This document shows positions 7,382 through 15,121 of a DNA stretch of 30,243 nt, piece after piece. This stretch comes from Deltaproteobacteria bacterium (lineage in GTDB: Bacteria > Desulfobacterota > Syntrophia > Syntrophales > Smithellaceae). Both the position numbers and the translations under genes were made by a program. How positions within the stretch are numbered: position 1 is the first letter of the stretch; each line of letters starts with the position of its first letter. The notes under the pieces were generated by a model. That model saw nothing but the letters and a program-made list of their open reading frames with translations. It had not been told where the DNA came from and did no database searches. Location of the stretch: the NCBI GenBank assembly GCA_009668925.1, contig SBEK01000022.1, forward strand, positions 1 to 30,243, given 5' to 3'.

Positions 7382-8152
7382 GTGAATATTATTGCATGCG
7401 TGAAGCAAGTGCCGGACACTGAAGCACAGATCAAAGTCAAAGCTGACGGATCAGGCATCGAAGAAGGCCAGATCAAATGGGTTATGAATCCCTATGATGA
7501 ATTTGGCGTAGAAGAAGCATTGAAGCTGAAAGAAAAGAACGGCGGCGATGTGACGGTCATCTCCGTTGGCCCCGCAAGAGCGATGGAGACGATCCGGACC
7601 GCTCTGGCTATGGGCGCCGACAAGGGCGTGCACATTTGCGACCCCGCTTTTGACAACGCGGATGCGTTTGTTATTGCCAATGCTCTGGCGGCCGTGATTA
7701 AGACTCTGCCGCATGACATCGTTTTCTGCGGACAGCGCGCCATCGATGATGATGCCGGCCAGGTCGGCGCCATGCTGGCGGAAGCCTTGAGTATTCCTCA
7801 GTTGACGCTTGTCACGAAACTGGAATTTGCCGGTTCGTCGGTCAAAGTGATTCGTCCGATCGAAGGCGCGCAGCTCTCGATTGAGACGGCGCTGCCCTGC
7901 GTCGTCACGGCTCAGAAAGGCCTCAATGAACCCCGTTATGCATCGCTTCCGGGCATCATGAAGGCCAAGAAGAAACCGGTTGACGTGAAGAATGCCGCTG
8001 CCGTCGGTGTTGCCACCGATGCGAAAGCCAAAGTAGCCAAAACCATTCCGCCGCCGGCCAGACCTCCTGGAAAGATTGTCTGCGGAGATGAGCCCGCGCA
8101 GAAGGCGGCTGAACTGGGCCGGTTACTCAGAGAAGAAGCAAAAGCTATTTAA
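7382..8152 (+). CDS. etfB: Electron transfer flavoprotein beta subunit
   Basis: A 256-residue cytoplasmic ETF small subunit. It forms the EtfAB heterodimer, which takes electrons from acyl-CoA dehydrogenases. Visible family features are the N-terminal VNIIACVKQVPDTEA, the nucleotide-binding stretch CGQRAIDDDAGQVG (about 116-129), and the ETF-beta signature around VRPIEGAQLSIETALPCVVT to LNEPRYASLPGIMKAKKK (157-198). The IDDD pattern resembles mitochondrial, non-bifurcating ETF more than the IDGD type I recall from clostridial bifurcating proteins; that is inference. I chose GTG 7382: it has AAGGAGG 9 nt upstream and starts exactly where the family starts, whereas the frame opens earlier (7301) with unlikely sequence. 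etfA follows after 22 bp. Confidence 0.94.
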   Translation: MNIIACVKQVPDTEAQIKVKADGSGIEEGQIKWVMNPYDEFGVEEALKLKEKNGGDVTVISVGPARAMETIRTALAMGADKGVHICDPAFDNADAFVIANALAAVIKTLPHDIVFCGQRAIDDDAGQVGAMLAEALSIPQLTLVTKLEFAGSSVKVIRPIEGAQLSIETALPCVVTAQKGLNEPRYASLPGIMKAKKKPVDVKNAAAVGVATDAKAKVAKTIPPPARPPGKIVCGDEPAQKAAELGRLLREEAKAI

Positions 8153-8174
8153 TTTAGAAGCGGAGGAATGAAAA

Positions 8175-9146
8175 ATGGCAAAAGGAGTCATGATAGTAGC
8201 AGAACAGCGCGACGGCGCTCTGCGTAAGATCAGCTTTGAGCTGGCCTCAACCGCCCGCAAACTGGCCGATCAGACCGGCGATGAAGTGAGCGCCGTTCTC
8301 TTGGGTGCAGGTGTGGAAGGTCTGGCGGCCGAGCTGGGCAAATATGGTGTTGATAAAGTATTCGTCGGCGATAACGCCGCTCTGGAACCCTATGTGACGG
8401 AAGCGCATGCCGCTGTGGCCGCGAAGATCATCAAAGACAACGATCCGGCGATCGTCCTGTTCGGCGCGTCGGTTCAGGGCAAGGATCTGTCCGCCCGCGT
8501 AGCCGCAAAACTGGCTACGGGTCTGGCGACGGATTGTACGGATGTGAAACTGGATGGCGGCAAGCTTGTGGCCACCCGTCCGATCTATGCCGGCAAGTGT
8601 TTCGGCGAAGTGGTGATCAATGCCACCCCGCAGGTCGCCTCGCTTCGTCCCAATGTGTTCCCGGCTGCCGAAAATGCCAAAGCCGGCGCAGTGACGAAAG
8701 TGGATGCCGCGGTTGAAGCACAGAAGAGCAAGGTTCTGGAAGTGCAGAAAGACACCAGCGGCAAAGTCGATTTGACGGAAGCCAATGTGATCGTCTCCGG
8801 CGGGCGCGGTATGAAAGGCCCCGAAGGGTTCGGCATCCTCGAAGAACTGGCCGATGCTCTCAAAGGTACAGTCGGCGCCTCCCGCGCGGCTGTGGATGCC
8901 GGCTGGCGTCCGCAGAAGGATCAGGTTGGGCAGACCGGTAAGGTTGTTTCTCCGAACCTGTACATCGCCTGCGGTATTTCCGGCGCGATTCAGCATCTGG
9001 CCGGCATGAGTTCATCCAAGTGCATCGTCGCCATCAACAAAGATGCGGAAGCCCCCATCTTCACGAAAGCGGACTACGGTGTGGTTGATGATCTGTTCAA
9101 GGTCGTTCCCGAATTGACGACTGTCTGCAAGAAGCTTGTTGCATAA
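8175..9146 (+). CDS. etfA: Electron transfer flavoprotein alpha subunit
   Basis: A 323-residue ETF large subunit. The N-terminal domain (about 1-190) pairs with EtfB. The C-terminal domain binds FAD and contains GGRGM, GASRAAVDAGW and the alpha-subunit signature LYIACGISGAIQHLAGMSSS followed by IVAINKDAEAPIFTKADYG. Together with EtfB it shuttles electrons from acyl-CoA dehydrogenases; the membrane Fe-S oxidoreductase gene 102 bp downstream is the likely acceptor. ATG 8175 is preceded by CGGAGGA. A perfect 15-bp hairpin (9156-9189) follows the stop codon. Confidence 0.95.
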   Translation: MAKGVMIVAEQRDGALRKISFELASTARKLADQTGDEVSAVLLGAGVEGLAAELGKYGVDKVFVGDNAALEPYVTEAHAAVAAKIIKDNDPAIVLFGASVQGKDLSARVAAKLATGLATDCTDVKLDGGKLVATRPIYAGKCFGEVVINATPQVASLRPNVFPAAENAKAGAVTKVDAAVEAQKSKVLEVQKDTSGKVDLTEANVIVSGGRGMKGPEGFGILEELADALKGTVGASRAAVDAGWRPQKDQVGQTGKVVSPNLYIACGISGAIQHLAGMSSSKCIVAINKDAEAPIFTKADYGVVDDLFKVVPELTTVCKKLVA

Positions 9147-9155
9147 ACCAACAGT

Positions 9156-9189
9156 GAGGTCTTTGCCTTTTTCGAAAGGCAAAGACCTC
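9156..9189 (+). terminator. Strong intergenic hairpin after etfA (weak terminator or mRNA processing/stability element)
   Basis: Perfect 15-bp stem, GAGGTCTTTGCCTTT (9156-9170) pairing with 9175-9189, closed by a TTCG tetraloop. It is followed by CTATTTAAGG, so there is no real U-run. It is probably a stabiliser of the etfBA 3' end or a partial terminator rather than a full stop. Confidence 0.5.
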
Positions 9190-9248
9190 CTATTTAAGGA
9201 ACTGAACATTAGAGTCAGCAATGACCCCTCAATATTTTCGGAGGATCA

Positions 9249-11423
9249 ATGGAACACGCAAGCCCAATAGGAATAGGAAACGAAGGTCGCGAGATTTTTT
9301 GGAACGCGCAGTATTTTGAGCCGATACTCTTTGCACTGACAGCTGTGGCTCTCGCCATTATGGCCTATGGCATTTACAGACGCTGGAAGATGTGGAAAGC
9401 CATGGGCAAACCGGAGATGCGCCTGGACAATATGAAAGAGCGCGTCAAGACGGTTCTGGCGGAGGTCTTTCTCCAGAAGAAGGTTTTAAAGGATCCTTAT
9501 CCGGGCATTATGCACGGATTGATCTTTTTCGGCTTCTTTGTCCTGATCTTCGGCGCGGCGTTTGACGCGGGAGAGTTCCACGTCACGGAACCGCTCTTCA
9601 ACTGGTCATTCCTGCGCGGCAATTTTTATCTTGGTTTTTCATTCTTAATGGACTTGTTTGGACTGTTTGTTCTGGTCGGTGTGGCCATCGCCCTCGACCG
9701 GCGGTTTGTAAAGAAGCCGGATCGGCTGGGTTACAAAGGCGAGATCGACAATACACCGGACGATGTGATCGTCCTCATGATCATTGCCGGCATCATTGTC
9801 ACGGGTTTCGTTATTGAAGCTCTGCGCATTTACGTGACGAATCCGCCTTGGGAAGGCTGGTCCTTCGTCGGCTGGCTCCTGTCGCGCACCTTCACGGGCG
9901 TCGATTACGATACAGCCAGAATACTGCATAAAGTAAGCTGGTGGGTGCATGTCTTCTTCGCCCTGGGCTTCATCGCCTACATCCCGTATTCAAGACTGAT
10001 GCACATCATCACCACGCCGGCGAATCATTTCCTGAAATCCTACAAGCCGACCGGCTACATTGAACCCATCCGCGATTTTGAAAATGCGGAAGCGTTCGGC
10101 GTCGGCAAACTGGAAGAATTCACCTGGAAGCAGATTTTCGATTCGGATGCCTGCACGCGCTGCGGCCGTTGCCAGGATGGTTGTCCGGCGTATCTGACGG
10201 GCAAGCCCCTTTCCCCCAAGAAAGTCGTTCAGGACATTAAGACGCACTGGCTGGAAAAATGTCCGGATCCCGCGCTGGCCATGGTTGCCGCGAAACTGCC
10301 GAATCCCCTGAAGGATGCGATCATGGCGAAATTGCCGGCCGCTCCCGCCGAGGGCGAAGCTCCCGCGGAAGAAGCGACGGGCAAGGCGCTGGTCGGCGAG
10401 GTCATCGATTTGCACGAACTGTGGGCCTGTACGAACTGCATGTACTGCATGGAACACTGCTCCGCCTCCATTGAGCATGTGCCAAAGATTATCGATATGC
10501 GCCGCTATAAAGTTCTGACGGAAGCGGATTTCTCTCCGGAGCTTCAGTTGAGCTGCCGCAATATGGAAAACAACTCCAACCCGTGGGGGGTTGGCGCGCA
10601 CCTGCGCGGTGACTGGGCGAAAGACATGGGCGTGAAAACACTGGCTGAAGACCCCAACGTGGAATATTTGTTCTATGTGGGCTGTTCCGGATCGTTTGAT
10701 GATCGCGGCAAAAAGATTTCCATCGCTTTCGCGAAGATTCTCCAGGAAGCGGGAGTCAGCTTCGGCATCCTGGGGACGGAAGAAGGCTGCTGCGGCGATT
10801 CGGCCATGCGTTGCGGAAACGAATATCTCTTCCAGGCGCTCGCTCAGGCCAATATCGACGTCATGAACGGCTATGGCGTGAAGAAGATCATCGCCATCTG
10901 CCCGCACGGATATAATGCACTCAAGAAGGATTACCCGAATTTCGGCGGTAATTTTGAGGTCTACCACCACACGGAAATCATCGCCAAGCTGATCGACGAG
11001 CGGAAAATCAAACTGACTCAGCCGCTCAAAGGCTCGTTCGTATACCACGACTCCTGCTTCCTGGGCCGCTACAACAAGATTTATGATCAGCCGCGTCAGA
11101 TTCTGAAGGCCATTCCCGGCATCGACATCGTGGAAATGGAGCGCAGTCTCGACAAGAGCTTCTGCTGCGGCGCCGGCGGCGCGAGAATGTGGATGGAAGA
11201 GGACATCGGAGAACGCATCAACTTTGCCCGGACACGTCAGGCCATTGAGGCCAATGCCGACGCGATAGCCGTAGGCTGTCCGTTCTGCCTCACGATGATG
11301 TCCGACGGCATTAAAGACCATCAGAAGACCGAAACCATGCAGGCCTGGGATCTGGCCGAACTGGTTGTCAAGGCGATGGGCAAGGAAGAAGTAAAGCCGC
11401 CTGTTGATGCCTGCGCCGTTTAA
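9249..11423 (+). CDS. Membrane-bound Fe-S oxidoreductase (EtfAB:quinone oxidoreductase type, CCG domains)
   Basis: A 724-residue fusion. The N-terminus has about five membrane helices (roughly 24-43, 87-105, 127-149, 172-192, 229-248) with conserved-looking histidines (H89, H227, H234), like the NarI/HdrE cytochrome b part. Two ferredoxin-type 4Fe-4S motifs follow: C302, C305, C308, C312 and C394, C397, C400, C404. The C-terminus carries two cysteine-rich CCG domains (EEGCCGDSAMRCG and DSCFLGRYN to SFCCGAGGARMW) as in HdrD/GlpC. The family (once DUF224) is proposed to move electrons from ETF to membrane quinone in syntrophic beta-oxidation, and its place after etfBA supports that. A 30-residue Ala/Pro/Glu-rich linker (about 345-375) separates the two clusters. 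ATG 9249 has CGGAGG upstream. Confidence 0.92.
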   Translation: MEHASPIGIGNEGREIFWNAQYFEPILFALTAVALAIMAYGIYRRWKMWKAMGKPEMRLDNMKERVKTVLAEVFLQKKVLKDPYPGIMHGLIFFGFFVLIFGAAFDAGEFHVTEPLFNWSFLRGNFYLGFSFLMDLFGLFVLVGVAIALDRRFVKKPDRLGYKGEIDNTPDDVIVLMIIAGIIVTGFVIEALRIYVTNPPWEGWSFVGWLLSRTFTGVDYDTARILHKVSWWVHVFFALGFIAYIPYSRLMHIITTPANHFLKSYKPTGYIEPIRDFENAEAFGVGKLEEFTWKQIFDSDACTRCGRCQDGCPAYLTGKPLSPKKVVQDIKTHWLEKCPDPALAMVAAKLPNPLKDAIMAKLPAAPAEGEAPAEEATGKALVGEVIDLHELWACTNCMYCMEHCSASIEHVPKIIDMRRYKVLTEADFSPELQLSCRNMENNSNPWGVGAHLRGDWAKDMGVKTLAEDPNVEYLFYVGCSGSFDDRGKKISIAFAKILQEAGVSFGILGTEEGCCGDSAMRCGNEYLFQALAQANIDVMNGYGVKKIIAICPHGYNALKKDYPNFGGNFEVYHHTEIIAKLIDERKIKLTQPLKGSFVYHDSCFLGRYNKIYDQPRQILKAIPGIDIVEMERSLDKSFCCGAGGARMWMEEDIGERINFARTRQAIEANADAIAVGCPFCLTMMSDGIKDHQKTETMQAWDLAELVVKAMGKEEVKPPVDACAV

Positions 11424-11458
11424 GGCGGCTTTGTCTGGAGTGATAATTTGAATTAACG

Positions 11459-11490
11459 AAGAGCCCGATCTGCAAGGAAAGGGCTCTTTT
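11459..11490 (+). terminator. Intrinsic terminator after the Fe-S oxidoreductase gene
   Basis: AAGAGCCC (11459-11466), a 14-nt loop, GGGCTCTT (11481-11488) and a T-run. It lies only 22 bp before the next start codon, so the hydratase gene must be reached by read-through unless it has an internal promoter; none was obvious. Confidence 0.75.
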
Positions 11491-11512
11491 ACTTTCCAAG
11501 GAGTGATCATCG

Positions 11513-12295
11513 ATGGAATACCAGCATATACTTTTCCAGACGGAAGAGGGTGTGGCGAAAATAACGTTCAACCGCCCCAAGGTCTTGAATGCGATGAGTT
11601 ACGACGTCATGAGCGAACTGGCTCATGCGCTTACAATCTGCGACCGGGACGATGCCGTCAAAGCGCTGATTCTTACCGGCGCCGGCGAAAAGGCCTTTGT
11701 GGCGGGTGCGGACATTTCACAAATGCAGAATGCGACATCAGTGGATATCATGAAACTGATGGAGTTGGGGCAGGGGACCCTCCGCTTTCTGGAGACGATG
11801 AGCAAACCTTCTATCGCGGCGGTCAACGGTTTTGCCCTGGGCGGCGGGACGGAGATCGCTCTGGCCTGCGACATCCGGATTGCCTCGGAAAACGCGATGT
11901 TCGGCCAGCCGGAAATCCTGATCGGCATTCTTCCCGGCTGGGGCGGCACGCAGCGCCTGCCCAGGCTCGTGGGGATGGGCATCGCCAAGGAATTGATTTT
12001 GACAGGCAGCCAGATCAACGCCAAACGCGCTTATGAAATCGGTCTGGTCAACAAAGTCGTTCCGGCCGCACAGGTGATGGAAGAGGCCGAAAAACTTGCC
12101 AGGAAGTTCGTCTCGCTGCCGGGCTTTGCGCTCAAGATGGCCAAGAACGCCATGAACTTCGGTTTGGACATGCCGCTCGAAGGCGGCGTCAAACTGGAGC
12201 TCTCCGCGATTTCGCAGTGCTTCAGCACTGAGGATCAGAAAGAAGGCATGAAAGCGTTTCTGGAGAAGAGAAAACCGAATTTTATAGGTAAGTAG
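11513..12295 (+). CDS. Enoyl-CoA hydratase/isomerase (crotonase family)
   Basis: A 260-residue crotonase-fold enzyme adding water to 2-enoyl-CoA in beta-oxidation, in the cytoplasm. The CoA/oxyanion-hole region is AFVAGADISQM (61-71). The second oxyanion segment is GFALGGGTEIALACD with catalytic E114, and the second catalytic glutamate is E134 in FGQPEILIG, followed by GWGGTQRLPRLVG. Both glutamates are present, as in true hydratases. Length is standard. ATG 11513 has AAGGAG 9 nt upstream. The neighbouring ETF and acs genes suggest a fatty-acid or crotonyl-CoA role, although chain-length preference is not visible. The neighbouring strong terminator implies lower expression than the genes upstream. 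Confidence 0.93.
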   Translation: MEYQHILFQTEEGVAKITFNRPKVLNAMSYDVMSELAHALTICDRDDAVKALILTGAGEKAFVAGADISQMQNATSVDIMKLMELGQGTLRFLETMSKPSIAAVNGFALGGGTEIALACDIRIASENAMFGQPEILIGILPGWGGTQRLPRLVGMGIAKELILTGSQINAKRAYEIGLVNKVVPAAQVMEEAEKLARKFVSLPGFALKMAKNAMNFGLDMPLEGGVKLELSAISQCFSTEDQKEGMKAFLEKRKPNFIGK

Positions 12296-12484
12296 ACTGT
12301 TAACAATAGGCTGTTAGACTGTAGGCTATTAACGTCAGACTATTAGCCTGTTAGGCTGTAGGCTGTTAGGCTAAGATGTGCGGCGCGAAGCGCCGTTAAG
12401 AATCATAAAGGCCGTAGGCCTTCGATAAAGACCTAACAGACTGATGGGACTATAGCCTATCCGCCTAAACAAAGGAGTTTATCC
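12296..12484 (+). repeat. Degenerate short tandem repeat tract with two small hairpins
   Basis: About 80 bp (12296-12374) consists of imperfect repeats of TAGGCTGT/TTAGACTGT/TAGGCTATTA type, with a period near 7-15 bp. Two compact perfect hairpins follow: CGGCGC-GAA-GCGCCG (12381-12395) and AAGGCC-GTA-GGCCTT (12408-12422). Further AGACTGATGG and TATAGCCTATCCGCC echoes precede gpmI. There is no coding potential. The tract may act as a slippage-prone spacer or a scattered genomic repeat; function is unknown. Confidence 0.6.
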
Positions 12485-14131
12485 ATGTCATTACATCTCG
12501 ATAAATTGAAATCCTTTCACGGCCGAAAGGGGCCGCTTCTGCTGATCATTATGGACGGCATCGGCATCGGCAAAGCAGATGAAACGAACGCCGTATACAG
12601 GGCTAGCACGCCGAATCTCGATCAATTGTTTAAATCCGATCTGTTCACACAACTCGCGGCTCACGGTACGGCCGTCGGATTGCCCTCCGATGAGGATATG
12701 GGAAACAGCGAAGTAGGACACAATGCGATGGGAGCCGGCAGGGTCTTTGACCAGGGTGCGCGTCTCGTCAATGCGGCGCTCAAAACCGGAAGAATCTTTC
12801 AGTCGGAGGCCTGGGACAGTATCGTGAAGCGTTCCCGGACAGGGGGGACGGTCCATTTTATCGGGCTGTTATCGGATGGAAACGTCCATTCCCACATTGA
12901 ACAGCTGTTCACAATGATCAATAAGTGCGCACAGCTCGGTTTCAACAAGGTCAGGATCCATGCCCTTCTTGATGGAAGGGATGTGGGCGAGAAGACGGCG
13001 CTCGACTACATTATTCCCACGGAGGAAAAGCTGAAAACGATTTCCAGCGAAAAAGGCCTCGACTACGCCATCGCTTCGGGCGGCGGGCGCATGAAGGTGA
13101 CCATGGACCGATACAATTCCGACTGGAATATTGTAAAGAGGGGATGGGAGGCTCATGTTCTGGGGAAGGGGAGGACGTTTCCATCCGCTTCCGAGGCAGT
13201 GCGAACCTTTTATGAAGAAGACCCGAAAGCAACGGATCAGTATCTGCCCGCGTTTGTCATCGCCGATGACTCGGGGGCGCCGATCGGGAGGATCCAGGAC
13301 GGGGATGCGGTTATCTTTTTCAACTTCCGGGGCGACCGCGCCATCGAGATATCAAGGGCGTTCTCCGAGAGGGATTTTTCAGAGTTCGACAGAGGGCCTC
13401 TTCCGGATGTATTTTATGCAGGAATGATGGAGTATGACGGGGACGCCCACATTCCTCCGCATTTTCTCGTGCAGCCGCCGGCGATCGACCGCGTCGTGAG
13501 CGAGTACCTTTGCGCGGAAAAGGTAAAAACTTTTGCCGTGTCCGAGACTCAGAAGTTCGGTCATGTGACGTATTTCTGGAACGGCAACCGCTCCGGTTAC
13601 ATTGATGAATCGCTGGAAACCTATGTGGAAATACCTTCCGACCGGATTGAGTTTGACCGCGCCCCGCAGATGAAGGCCCGGGAAATAACAGCTACGGTAA
13701 TCGCCCTTCTCGAGACCGGCGGCTACAGATTCGGAAGGCTCAACTTTCCGAATGGGGATATGGTGGGACATACGGGAATGATGGATGCGGCCATTGCTGC
13801 GGTGGAGATCGCGGATCAATGTGTCGGAGAACTGCTGCAGGTCATAAAAAAGACGGGAGGCATTGCCGTCGTCACTGCGGACCATGGAAACGCGGATGAG
13901 ATGTTCACGATCGACAAAAAGGGCGCGAAAGCCATCAAGACCGCCCATAGCCTGAATCCGGTCCCGTTCATTATTTATGATCCCCTCTATCGCGGCGAGT
14001 ACCGGATGGCGGATATCGAGGAAAAAGGCCTGTCCAACATTGCGGCGACCCTCCTGAATCTTCTGGGATATGAGAAACCGGAAGATTATGACCCGTCGCT
14101 CATCGAAATGGCGTCCGTCGGAAAGCCATAG
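12485..14131 (+). CDS. gpmI: 2,3-bisphosphoglycerate-independent phosphoglycerate mutase
   Basis: A 548-residue binuclear-metal enzyme interconverting 3- and 2-phosphoglycerate in glycolysis and gluconeogenesis. It shows the alkaline-phosphatase-superfamily metal site LLIIMDGIGIG (D24), the phosphoserine loop MGNSEVGHNAMGAG (S75), the iPGM insertion domain with DGRDVGEKTALDY and ASGGGRMKVTMDRYNSDW, and the C-terminal metal ligands in GDMVGHTGM, ADHGNADEM and TAHSLNPVP. The length is a little above the usual 510-550. ATG 12485 has AAAGGAG upstream. It stands apart from the preceding cluster behind the repeat tract. In an acetate-making syntroph it would mainly serve gluconeogenesis from acetyl-CoA. 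No terminator was found after it. Confidence 0.95.
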   Translation: MSLHLDKLKSFHGRKGPLLLIIMDGIGIGKADETNAVYRASTPNLDQLFKSDLFTQLAAHGTAVGLPSDEDMGNSEVGHNAMGAGRVFDQGARLVNAALKTGRIFQSEAWDSIVKRSRTGGTVHFIGLLSDGNVHSHIEQLFTMINKCAQLGFNKVRIHALLDGRDVGEKTALDYIIPTEEKLKTISSEKGLDYAIASGGGRMKVTMDRYNSDWNIVKRGWEAHVLGKGRTFPSASEAVRTFYEEDPKATDQYLPAFVIADDSGAPIGRIQDGDAVIFFNFRGDRAIEISRAFSERDFSEFDRGPLPDVFYAGMMEYDGDAHIPPHFLVQPPAIDRVVSEYLCAEKVKTFAVSETQKFGHVTYFWNGNRSGYIDESLETYVEIPSDRIEFDRAPQMKAREITATVIALLETGGYRFGRLNFPNGDMVGHTGMMDAAIAAVEIADQCVGELLQVIKKTGGIAVVTADHGNADEMFTIDKKGAKAIKTAHSLNPVPFIIYDPLYRGEYRMADIEEKGLSNIAATLLNLLGYEKPEDYDPSLIEMASVGKP

Positions 14132-14170
14132 CGTTCGCCGTAGATGAAGCGCAGGAGAAGGAGATTCATT

Positions 14171-14198
14171 TTGACATTGACCGCAAAGTCAATATAGT
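14171..14198 (+). promoter_or_regulatory. Sigma-70 promoter with embedded palindrome upstream of the methyltransferase gene
   Basis: TTGACA (14171-14176), 16 bp, TATAGT (14193-14198). The spacer holds the palindrome ATTGAC-CGCAAA-GTCAAT (14176-14193), whose core nearly equals that at 4818-4836. A bound regulator would block RNA polymerase. The likely target is the methyltransferase gene starting about 150 bp downstream. Confidence 0.5.
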
Positions 14199-14349
14199 AT
14201 TGCCGGCGAAGCGGCACTTCCCGGTACAAAACACCGCGGCAAGCATTGGACGGCAATGCTGGAAAAGAAAGTAAAACAATGATTGAAACACATTGCCGCA
14301 GACATTCCGCAAGGCCCTTGCTTTAGACGGGAAGGATCCAATAATTCTT

Positions 14350-15066
14350 ATGCTGATTCATGGACGGGAATTTCAAATTGCATCACTGGATGAAATCCAC
14401 TTTAAGCTCGTTGATGAGATGAAGACGATGTCGCGCGGGAGTGTCCTGGACTTTCCCGCCGGTACGGGACGCCTCTCCTGGATGCTGCACAATGAGGGAT
14501 TTGCTGTAACGGCTGCGGATATCGAAACAGAAGGGTTCTGCAATCCGGAGATTCCGGTTGTCAAGGGGGATCTGGACGGCCGGTTTCCCTTTGAGGACCA
14601 GTCCTTTGATTACGCCTGCTGTATTGAAGGTCCGGAACACGTGGAGAACCTCTACCACACGTTTCGGGAATTCAGCCGGGTTTTAAAAAAGAACGGGTTG
14701 TTTGCGATGAGCTATCCGAACTACTCCAACATCGAGTCCAGGCTGAAAAATGTTTTCTACGGAATTATCGAGCCCGTTGAGCCATACAGCGGCAAAGACT
14801 ACAAAAATAACGGCCATATCAGCCGTCCCTCCTTTGCGCTCCTCAAAATGGCCTTGAGTTATGCCGGCCTGGAGATTGAAACTGTTGTCAGCGAAAAAAC
14901 AAAAACCAATCAACTGTGGCTCGCGCCTCTGGCCTGGCTGATTTTTCTTTTCACGAAAGTCAAAGGAGAAAAGGGTATACGCAAATACTGGTTGAATGAA
15001 TCCAACTCCCCGAAAGTCCTGATGGGCGGGAACAGTCTGATTATCAGCGCCCGGAAAATACGATAG
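14350..15066 (+). CDS. Class I SAM-dependent methyltransferase
   Basis: A 238-residue Methyltransf_11-like protein. Motif I is VLDFPAGTGRLSW (32-44), a variant of DxGxGxG. An acidic SAM-ribose position follows in AADIE, then DYACCIEGPEHVENLYHTF, RVLKKNGLFAMSYPNYSN and a C-terminal part with a hydrophobic stretch (PLAWLIFLF). The latter may attach to membrane or bind a lipid-like substrate; substrate is unknown. Start is uncertain: ATG 14350 has AAGGA 13 nt upstream, while TTG 14293 would add 19 residues without any ribosome-binding site. It is preceded by a good promoter (14171-14198) and is convergent with the acyl-CoA ligase gene. Confidence 0.8.
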   Translation: MLIHGREFQIASLDEIHFKLVDEMKTMSRGSVLDFPAGTGRLSWMLHNEGFAVTAADIETEGFCNPEIPVVKGDLDGRFPFEDQSFDYACCIEGPEHVENLYHTFREFSRVLKKNGLFAMSYPNYSNIESRLKNVFYGIIEPVEPYSGKDYKNNGHISRPSFALLKMALSYAGLEIETVVSEKTKTNQLWLAPLAWLIFLFTKVKGEKGIRKYWLNESNSPKVLMGGNSLIISARKIR

Positions 15067-15121
15067 GTCAAAACCCGGTAACCGCTTTTTTCGATCAGCT
15101 CATTTTTCAGGGGATTTCCTG

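Noticed and set aside
8247..8996. 249-codon open frame antisense to etfA
   Set aside because: Shadow of a well-supported gene with strong third-position bias.
9990..11510. 506-codon open frame antisense to the Fe-S oxidoreductase gene
   Set aside because: It mirrors a gene with clear domains and motifs; it has no family motifs, and its start lies inside the downstream terminator region.
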